From: CAZMCC01 sp964564695
GTDB taxonomy: Bacteria > Planctomycetota > Phycisphaerae > Phycisphaerales > UBA1924
DNA: 35,231 nucleotides
Direction of reading: 5' to 3'
NCBI GenBank assembly: GCA_964564695.1
Contig: CAZMCC010000034.1
Coordinates: 1 to 35,231 of the forward strand
A program made the position numbers and the translations under genes. The notes beneath the pieces were generated by a model. That model searched no databases and was not told where the DNA came from. It saw only the letters and a program-made list of their open reading frames with translations. Below are positions 17,039 through 22,835 of the stretch, piece by piece; the first letter of the stretch is position 1, and each line of letters begins with the position of its first letter.

Positions 17039-17512
17039 TCACTCTTCCGCCGGCGGCCTGAACACCATCTTCCGGTGCGGCGCCCCGGCCTCGGTGAATT
17101 CCGGCCCGTCGTACGTCCAGCCGAGGTTGTGGTAGAACTCGCCGGCGAAGTGCGGGGCGTGGCAGAACAGCTCTTTGAGGCCCAGCTCCGCGAACGCACG
17201 CCGTTCGACCTCGATCACCAGGCGCTTGCCGATCCCCTCCCCATGCCGCTGCGGGTCCACGGCCATCTGCATGAGCTTCCCCGACCCCGCCTTGGGAAAC
17301 TCGGGCAGCAGAGTGCAGCACCCCACCACCCTCGGCCCGCTGGGGTGGTTGAACACCGCGATGAAGTGCTCGAACCGCTCCTCGAAGCCGGGGAAGTCCG
17401 CCCGGAAGCGGTCCATCGTGTAGGCCAGCGGCTTGAAGATGACCGCGTCGCGGAGGGCCAGCTCCTGCGGGTACAGCGGGTGGTCGGTCGTGATGCGGTG
17501 GTAGGAGATCAC
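17039..17512 (-). CDS. GNAT-family N-acetyltransferase
   Basis: A 157-residue acetyltransferase of unknown substrate. The acetyl-CoA loop is clear in MQMAVDPQRHGEGIGKRLV (R-H-G-E-G-I-G, about residues 88-95) and the closing GNAT strand in FCHAPHFAGEFYHNLGWTYD. The overall pattern resembles the ElaA/YitI type. Start is GTG 17512 (ISYHRITTDH); no obvious ribosome site. It is the last minus-strand gene before a run of plus-strand genes and ends next to the large palindrome. It is not closely similar to the acetyltransferase at 3727. Confidence 0.88.
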   Translation of the reverse strand: MISYHRITTDHPLYPQELALRDAVIFKPLAYTMDRFRADFPGFEERFEHFIAVFNHPSGPRVVGCCTLLPEFPKAGSGKLMQMAVDPQRHGEGIGKRLVIEVERRAFAELGLKELFCHAPHFAGEFYHNLGWTYDGPEFTEAGAPHRKMVFRPPAEE

Positions 17513-17679
17513 GCGGGGGTCGGAACGGGCGGGACGGCCGGCGGGTGCGTCTGCATGGGCATGGCGGGCGCGTCTATCGGTTCGGAATGGGCCGAACGCC
17601 CAGCCAAGGACGCAGAGGATAGCTGGTGAGCCGGCGGGCGTGCCAGAACTGCGCGGAGAGGAAGCGGTAGGCTGGGGGC

Positions 17680-18450
17680 GTGAGCTCGACCGACGGGAAC
17701 GTGCTGCTCTGCGAGTCCTGCGGCTATTCGCTCGTCGGATTGGCGAGCGACGCCATCTGCCCCGAGTGCGGCGAGAGCGTGGCCATTTCCCTGCCGGGCG
17801 GGCGTCCCGGGTCGGCTTGGCAGCGCGCGAAGGGGGCGCGGCCGGCCGCGTGGTGCCGGACGAACTGGGGCGTGCTGCGCCGGGCTCGCGTGACGTTCTC
17901 CCAGGTGCGGCTGGGGCGGCCGCTTGGGGTGGGGCTGATGGGGCTGAACGCTCTGGCGACGCCGTGCCTGGCGATCGGGCTGTTGGTGATGGTGGCGTTC
18001 ATCAAGTCCCGGATAGAGGGCGACCATGCCTGGTGGCTGTACTGGTCGGACGTCGCCGATCTGGCCCTGAGGGGCGGGCTCGCGACCGCGACGTGCCTGG
18101 CGGCGTGGCTCGTCTGCGTGCAGGTCGTGGGATTCGTGGGCGTGTGGTGCGGCTGGACGCGCCCGTGGGCTCGGGCGGCGGCCGTGTGCTCGCACGCCAG
18201 CGCCGTGTGGCTGGTATGGGGAGCGCTGGTGCCCGCGCTGTACGGGATCGCGATGGCGAGCATGCACATCTCGCTGAACAGCAACTACCGCGTGTACGCG
18301 GCGATCGAGAGAGTCGTGAACTTCGGCGTCGTGTACGCGTCGGTGCCGTTCTGCTTCGTGTGCTACGTGTGGCTCATCGTGCTGGGGACGCGCCGCTCCC
18401 TGGTACCGTCGGCCCTGCCGGCGGCGGATTCGCCGGGCGGTGGCCCGTGA
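17680..18450 (+). CDS. Zinc-ribbon membrane protein (paralogue 1 of a tandem family)
   Basis: A 256-residue protein with an N-terminal four-cysteine zinc ribbon (CESCGYSLVGLASDAICPEC, about residues 11-30), a SAWQR motif, then four hydrophobic helices (about 83-108, 133-158, 166-193, 214-237). Start GTG 17680. Adjacent paralogues at 18447 and 19199 share the CESCGY(S/P)L.GL..DG.CPEC block and the SVWQR/SAWQR motif, and a shorter relative is at 31489. Function unknown; the plan of ribbon plus Yip1-like membrane helices suggests a membrane scaffold, but that is only a guess. Its TGA overlaps the next gene's GTG by four bases. Confidence 0.75.
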   Translation: MSSTDGNVLLCESCGYSLVGLASDAICPECGESVAISLPGGRPGSAWQRAKGARPAAWCRTNWGVLRRARVTFSQVRLGRPLGVGLMGLNALATPCLAIGLLVMVAFIKSRIEGDHAWWLYWSDVADLALRGGLATATCLAAWLVCVQVVGFVGVWCGWTRPWARAAAVCSHASAVWLVWGALVPALYGIAMASMHISLNSNYRVYAAIERVVNFGVVYASVPFCFVCYVWLIVLGTRRSLVPSALPAADSPGGGP

Positions 18451-19187
18451 GCGAAGTCGAGCTCAATGCGCTGCAGTGCGAGTCCTGCGGCTACTCCCTC
18501 GACGGCCTGGCCCCCGACGGCGCCTGCCCCGAGTGCGCCACCCCCATCGCCGACTCGCTCGTCGTCGAACGCATCGGCTCGGTGTGGCAGCGCGGCGCCG
18601 GCGGCGTGCTGCGCACCGCCATCGAAGCCGCGTGGCGCCCGCGCCGCATGATGCGACGCCTCCGCCCCGACGGGCCCCGAGACTGGCTGCTGATCACCGA
18701 GAGCATCCTGATCGCGACGGCGGTTCCGGCGCTGCTGATGGGCATGTCGGCGAACTGGCCGATCCCCGGCATGCGTGCGGGCGGCGGCTGGGGCTCCGGG
18801 CTGCTGACGGAGGTGCAGTGGTTGGCGAGGGCCGTGGAGGCCTGGCTCCTGCTCGCGGGGCTGCTCGGTCTCGTCGTGTACGGCAGCGTGGTGACGCACC
18901 GCCTGCGGGGCCTGCTGCGCTCGAGCGGACGCGACGACCGGGCCCGGGCGATCTGTGCGCACGCTTCGCTGGGGCTGGTGTGCGGAGCCGCGGTCGGCTG
19001 GGGCGCGATCGGGGTGATCGCCGTGCTCTCGCGCGTGCTCGGGGTGATGTCGTGGGGCGACGCGCTCGACAGGGCCACGGGAGCGGCCCTCAGCGGCCTG
19101 GCCGCCGGGGCCTGCTGGTTCGTGCTGCTGGTGGGTATGGGGATCGCGGTCAACGCCCGCGCGGCCCGCGGCGGGCGGGCCCGTTAG
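18447..19187 (+). CDS. Zinc-ribbon membrane protein (paralogue 2)
   Basis: A 246-residue paralogue starting at GTG 18447, in a GTGA overlap with the preceding stop, so translation is probably coupled. Zinc ribbon CESCGYSLDGLAPDGACPEC at about residues 10-29 (the last Cys is followed by Ala rather than Gly), then IGSVWQR, an Arg-rich juxtamembrane stretch (RPRRMMRRLRPDGPRDW) and about four helices (ESILIATAVPALLMGMSA, AWLLLAGLLGLVVYGSVV, a Gly/Ala/Val-rich segment after CAHASLGL, ACWFVLLVGMGIAV). No catalytic motif seen. Same unknown role as its neighbours. Confidence 0.75.
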   Translation: MSEVELNALQCESCGYSLDGLAPDGACPECATPIADSLVVERIGSVWQRGAGGVLRTAIEAAWRPRRMMRRLRPDGPRDWLLITESILIATAVPALLMGMSANWPIPGMRAGGGWGSGLLTEVQWLARAVEAWLLLAGLLGLVVYGSVVTHRLRGLLRSSGRDDRARAICAHASLGLVCGAAVGWGAIGVIAVLSRVLGVMSWGDALDRATGAALSGLAAGACWFVLLVGMGIAVNARAARGGRAR

Positions 19188-19198
19188 GCTCCTGTCGC

Positions 19199-19954
19199 GT
19201 GACCTCGATCGACCCCAAAGCGCTCCTCTGCGAATCCTGCGGCTACCCGCTCGTCGGGCTTGAGCCCGACGGCGCCTGCCCCGAGTGCGGCACCGACGTC
19301 GAGGCCTCGCTCCCCCAGCGCCGGCCCGGCTCCGCGTGGCAGCGGCGCGAATTCGGCGGGTGGTTAACGACGATCGCGGACTTCGCCGGCCACCCGCGTG
19401 AGGGCTTTCGCCGGATGGTGATCGAGTCCGAGCGCTCACTCTCGCTCATCTACGCGTCCACCGGCGTCGCCGCCCTGCTCGCCTCGACGCCGGTCATCGC
19501 GATCCAGTCGCTCGCCTGGTTCTTCGGCGGACGGGGCGCCGGGCTGGGACTGACTGCGGCGACCATCGGCGGCCTCTGGCTGCTCATGCTCGCCGCCGTC
19601 GGCATCGAGGCCCTCGGCATCCGTGCCTTCGCGCGACGCCACGGCTGGCGCGTCACCAGAGTGGTCGCCACCGCCGTCGTCGCCCACGCATGCGTCGGCT
19701 GGGTCGCCGGCGGCGTGGTCGTGGGCGGCGGAGTTTTCGTCGCCCTGCTCACCGGATTCATCTCCCAGTCGTCGATCGCGGGAGCCATCGGCCTCGCCGG
19801 TTTGGGTGCCGGCGCTCTGATCGGCCTCCTCTGGTTCGAGATCCTCGTGTACGTGGGCGTGCGCCAGTGCCGCTTTGCGAATCCACCGGGGGCCGGGGAG
19901 CGGGACGATCGCGGCCTGGCGGGGCGAGCGGGTGCTGACGACGTCGGCGTGTAG
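19199..19954 (+). CDS. Zinc-ribbon membrane protein (paralogue 3)
   Basis: A 251-residue paralogue; GTG 19199 follows the previous stop by 11 bases. Zinc ribbon CESCGYPLVGLEPDGACPEC, then PGSAWQRREFGGW, and four hydrophobic regions (YASTGVAALLASTPVIAI; a Gly/Leu-rich segment; AHACVGWVAGGVVVGGGVF; a final helix before VGVRQCRF). Histidine-Ala-Cys-containing helix (VVAHACVGWV) aligns with CSHASAVW and CAHASLGL of the other copies. A weak hairpin (19959-19974) follows. Third gene of a three-gene operon. Confidence 0.75.
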   Translation: MTSIDPKALLCESCGYPLVGLEPDGACPECGTDVEASLPQRRPGSAWQRREFGGWLTTIADFAGHPREGFRRMVIESERSLSLIYASTGVAALLASTPVIAIQSLAWFFGGRGAGLGLTAATIGGLWLLMLAAVGIEALGIRAFARRHGWRVTRVVATAVVAHACVGWVAGGVVVGGGVFVALLTGFISQSSIAGAIGLAGLGAGALIGLLWFEILVYVGVRQCRFANPPGAGERDDRGLAGRAGADDVGV

Positions 19955-19958
19955 ACGC

Positions 19959-19974
19959 CGCCCGCAACCGGGCG
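19959..19974 (+). terminator. Possible terminator after the zinc-ribbon trio
   Basis: CGCCCG, loop CAAC, CGGGCG, five bases after the stop at 19954. A 6-bp GC stem without a T tract; support is modest. The rest of 19975-20137 shows no gene or strong signal. Confidence 0.3.
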
Positions 19975-20137
19975 CGCAACGCGGCGGTATGTGTCTCGTC
20001 GTCGACGCGGGCGCAGGATGACGCGACGCGTAGGATGGCGACGCTCGGCCGTTTGGCCGGCAACGACAAGCCACGACGCGCGCAGGGTGTGCCCACACGC
20101 TCCCCTTCCGCTCTCCCGCCGCTATGAGTGAACGACC

Positions 20138-21604
20138 GTGACGACGCCTCCCGCAACAACCGACCGACCGGCGCCCCAGGCACCGGCGCCGGGCGACCGG
20201 GACCACGAGCGCGGCCGAACTCTCGCCGAGGATCTCGCCAAGGCCGGCGGGGCTCGCCCCTCCGCCCTGGGCGTCCTGCGCCACGGCTTCTTCCGCACCG
20301 TCTGGATCGCGGCCTTCTTCTCCAACGTCGGCACGTGGATGGAGAGCGTCGGCGTGCGCTGGCTGGTGGCCGACCAGACCCACTCGCCCATCATGGCCGC
20401 GAACCTCGCGATCGCCCAGATGGCCCCGATCTTCTGCCTCGGCCTCATCGGCGGGCTCACCGCCGACCGCGTCAACCGCAAGCGGCTCCTCCTGGGGACC
20501 CAGGCGCTGCTCATGCTCATCGCCGGCGTGCTCACGGCCTGCGCCGCCATGCGCTGGACCGACCCCTGGCTCCTCATCGGCATCTCCCTCGCCCAGGGTG
20601 TCACCCTCGCCTTTAACTTCCCCGCGTGGCAGGTGCTCACCCCGCGACTGGTGCCGCGTGATGAACTCACCCGCGCCATCCAGCTCAACGGCGTGCAGTT
20701 CAACCTCGCCCGCGTCGTCGGGCCAGCCGCCGCCGGCCTGATGATGGCCTCGCACCCCCAGCACGGCGTAACCGCCCTGTTCCTCCTCAACACGCTCAGC
20801 TTCCTCGGCGTGATCATCGCGGTCTCGCGCACGCCCGACGCCCCGCCGGTGGTGAAGAAGGAAGACGCGCGGGCGCCGTGGGTCGACATCCGCGAGGCGA
20901 TCGGCTTCGCCTTCGGCCACAAGGGCCCGCGGGCGGTGATGCTCGCGATCGTGACCTTCAGCCTCCTCGCCGGGCCGCTCCTGCCGATGCTCCCACTCCT
21001 GGTGGTGAAGGTCTACGGGGCGAAGGAGAGCGAGTACGGCTCGCTCGTGGCGGTGATGGGGATCGGTGCGGTGCTGGGCGGCTTGAGCCTGCGATACATC
21101 CCCCGGTGGTACCCGCGCCACCATTTCATCCCGCTGGCAGTAACGCTCGGGGGCGTGAGCATCCTGGGCCTGTCCGCGTGCACGGCCCTCTGGCAGGCCC
21201 TGGTCGTCATGTTCTTCTGCGGCACCTTCTGGATGTGGAGCTTCAACTCCTCGATGGCCGCCCTGCAGATGCTCGTGCCCGACCGCATGCGCGGCCGCGT
21301 GATGAGCCTCTCCAACGTCGTCAGCTTCGGCGCCACGCCGCTGGGGACGATGCTCGCCGGCCTGATCGCGGAGTTCGTCGCCGGCCGCGACGCCGACGGC
21401 CAGCCGACCGGGCGCGGCATCCAGATCGCCCTCGCCGGCCTCGCGGCCACCCTGGTGTGCCTGGGAATGGCCATGCTGATCTGGCGCACACCCGAGGTCG
21501 ACGGCCTGCGCCCCGGCGAGGCCGGCCACGCACGGCGCCCGGGGCTCTTGCGCGGAATCACGGGGCTCACCCACCGGCCGCGCAGCGGCCGGAACGATCG
21601 GTAA
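20138..21604 (+). CDS. MFS exporter (MFS_3 / EntS-like)
   Basis: A 488-residue major-facilitator transporter with about 12 helices. After a ~45-residue hydrophilic N-terminus, the FFSNVGTWMESVGVRWLV segment and the loop GGLTADRVNRKRLLLG (helix 2-3 motif A variant) are typical of the MFS_3 group related to enterobactin exporter EntS. Later conserved blocks: AWQVLTPRLVPRDELTRAIQ, NLARVVGPAAAGLMM and VPDRMRGRVMSLSNVVSFGA. Substrate not predictable. Start GTG 20138. The TAA stop is the first base set of a palindromic element (21603-21715) shared with the convergent apt gene. Confidence 0.9.
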   Translation: MTTPPATTDRPAPQAPAPGDRDHERGRTLAEDLAKAGGARPSALGVLRHGFFRTVWIAAFFSNVGTWMESVGVRWLVADQTHSPIMAANLAIAQMAPIFCLGLIGGLTADRVNRKRLLLGTQALLMLIAGVLTACAAMRWTDPWLLIGISLAQGVTLAFNFPAWQVLTPRLVPRDELTRAIQLNGVQFNLARVVGPAAAGLMMASHPQHGVTALFLLNTLSFLGVIIAVSRTPDAPPVVKKEDARAPWVDIREAIGFAFGHKGPRAVMLAIVTFSLLAGPLLPMLPLLVVKVYGAKESEYGSLVAVMGIGAVLGGLSLRYIPRWYPRHHFIPLAVTLGGVSILGLSACTALWQALVVMFFCGTFWMWSFNSSMAALQMLVPDRMRGRVMSLSNVVSFGATPLGTMLAGLIAEFVAGRDADGQPTGRGIQIALAGLAATLVCLGMAMLIWRTPEVDGLRPGEAGHARRPGLLRGITGLTHRPRSGRNDR

Positions 21605-21715
21605 CGAGCCGTGAGCGCAAGCTCACGGTGAACCGCTCCGGGTCCGGTTGTTTCGGTACTCTCTACGCCGTCCCGCAACGGTGCCTTCACCGTGAGTTCG
21701 CGCTCACGGCTCGTT
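21603..21715. repeat. Palindromic element between MFS and apt genes
   Basis: 30-bp arms (21603-21632; 21686-21715) match at 28 of 30 around a 53-bp spacer. Each arm has the inner hairpin CCGTGAG...CTCACGG; the left arm loop is GCAA. The outer end overlaps the MFS stop TAA. Likely acts as a bidirectional terminator for the convergent pair. Confidence 0.8.
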
Positions 21716-21722
21716 CAGTCCG

Positions 21723-22283
21723 TCAATACACCAGCACCGAATGCACATCCGCAAACGGCTTGAACCGATCGCGCCCGCGCAGGCTCGCCAGCTCCATCAG
21801 CACCGTAACCCCGACGATGGTCGCGCTGAGCGACTTGACCAGCTCGCAGCACGCGTGCATCGTGCCGCCGGTGGCAAGCAGGTCGTCGACGAGCAGCACG
21901 CGCTGCCCGGGCGTGATGGCGTCGGCGTGGATTTCAAGGGCGTCCGACCCGTACTCGAGGGCGTACTCGAAGCGAGACTTTTTGGCCGGCAGCTTGCCCG
22001 GCTTGCGCGCCGGCACGAAGCCGGCCGAAAGGGCCTGCGCCAGCGCGATCCCGAAGATGAACCCCCGCGACTCGGCCCCGACCACGAGGTCGACGTGCGA
22101 CGAGCGGTACGGGTTCGCCATCAGCTCGACCGACAGGGCCAGCGCCGCCGGGTCGCGGATCAACGGCGTGAAATCGCGAAAGAGAATCCCCGGCTTGGGA
22201 AAGTCGGGCACATCGCGGATGAGCGAGCGGAGGCGGGCGAGGGGGTCGGGGGCGGGGGAGGGGGAGGGGGCGGCTAGAGGCAT
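21723..22283 (-). CDS. apt: Adenine phosphoribosyltransferase
   Basis: Purine salvage: makes AMP from adenine and PRPP. The 186-residue product has the PRPP-binding loop VLLVDDLLATGGTMHA (about residues 120-135), the family N-terminus IRDVPDFPKPGILFRDFTPL (after ~20 Ser/Pro/Ala-rich residues), and AESRGFIFG. ATG 22283 is preferred; the frame is open to 22370 but that part consists of repeats. No ribosome site is apparent. Divergent from groES, with which it shares a repeat-filled intergenic region. Confidence 0.95.
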   Translation of the reverse strand: MPLAAPSPSPAPDPLARLRSLIRDVPDFPKPGILFRDFTPLIRDPAALALSVELMANPYRSSHVDLVVGAESRGFIFGIALAQALSAGFVPARKPGKLPAKKSRFEYALEYGSDALEIHADAITPGQRVLLVDDLLATGGTMHACCELVKSLSATIVGVTVLMELASLRGRDRFKPFADVHSVLVY

Positions 22284-22305
22284 GGGACGGGACGGTAGCC
22301 GGGGC

Positions 22306-22404
22306 AACGCGGAACAGCGGAACATGCAGCAACGCGGAACATCCGGAACCCGCGGGCCTTGATGTTCCACTGTTCCACTGTTCCACTGTTCCGCGTTCCG
22401 CGTT
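22306..22404. repeat. Inverted repeat with tandem 8-mers in the apt-groES intergenic region
   Basis: Left arm AACGCGGAACAGCGGAACA (22306-22324) is complementary, with one extra base, to the right arm TGTTCCGCGTTCCGCGTT (22387-22404). Between them, TGTTCCAC is repeated three times with a fourth variant TGTTCCGC (22363-22394). It occupies the divergent promoter region of apt and groES. Confidence 0.8.
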
Positions 22405-22424
22405 CTCTCCCGCTATCCTCCCGC

Positions 22425-22751
22425 ATGGCCAAGGAGTCCCGCTCAACCTCCAAGCTCGAGATCGTCGAACCCATCGGCGCCCGCGTGCTCATCCGCAAGG
22501 ACGAGGACAAGAAGCAGACCAAGGCGGGCATCCACCTTCCCGACAAGATCGAGATTCCAACCTTGACAGGACGAGTAGTCGCGATCTCGACGCAGGTGGA
22601 CAAGGACGAGAACTACCCCATCAAGCGCTACGACCGCGTCCTGTTCAACCCCAAGCACGCGATCCCGGTCGAGTTCGAGGGCGACAACCGACTTTTCGTG
22701 ATACCGGTCGAGGATGTGGTGGCGGTGTTCCGCAGCGGCCCGGAAGAGTGA
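22425..22751 (+). CDS. groES: GroES-type co-chaperonin (Cpn10), without adjacent groEL
   Basis: A 108-residue Cpn10: EPIGARVLIRKDEDKKQTKA begins the barrel, GIHLPDKIEIPTLTGRVVAI covers the mobile-loop region, and YDRVLFNPKHAIPVEF the C-terminal part. It caps GroEL in protein folding. The mobile-loop segment differs from the classical GGIVLPD form, consistent with a divergent, specialised copy. Start is ATG 22425; the frame extends upstream into the tandem repeats but that part is not family-like. No ribosome site. No groEL flanks it. The TGA stop starts a palindromic element. Confidence 0.88.
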   Translation: MAKESRSTSKLEIVEPIGARVLIRKDEDKKQTKAGIHLPDKIEIPTLTGRVVAISTQVDKDENYPIKRYDRVLFNPKHAIPVEFEGDNRLFVIPVEDVVAVFRSGPEE

Positions 22752-22835
22752 TCCGATCCGAGCCTCGTGCGCAAGCGGGAGGTCCTGTGCGCAGGTGTGT
22801 CCAACACCTCCCGCTCGCGCGGGAGGCTCGGATCA
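22749..22835. repeat. Palindromic element supplying stop codons of groES and mutS
   Basis: Arms at 22754-22783 and 22806-22835 match at 26 of 30 around a 22-bp spacer; same family as 15061-15141. TGA at 22749-22751 is the groES stop; the other arm's TGA, read on the minus strand, is the mutS stop. The arm loops are GCAA and GCGA. Confidence 0.85.

Noticed and set aside
19436..21574. 712-codon minus-strand frame opposite the MFS and zinc-ribbon genes
   Set aside because: Antisense to well-supported genes; Gly/Glu/His/Arg-rich without a family.
22363..22394. Tandem 8-mers considered as a CRISPR-like array
   Set aside because: Units are contiguous with no spacers and too short for CRISPR repeats.
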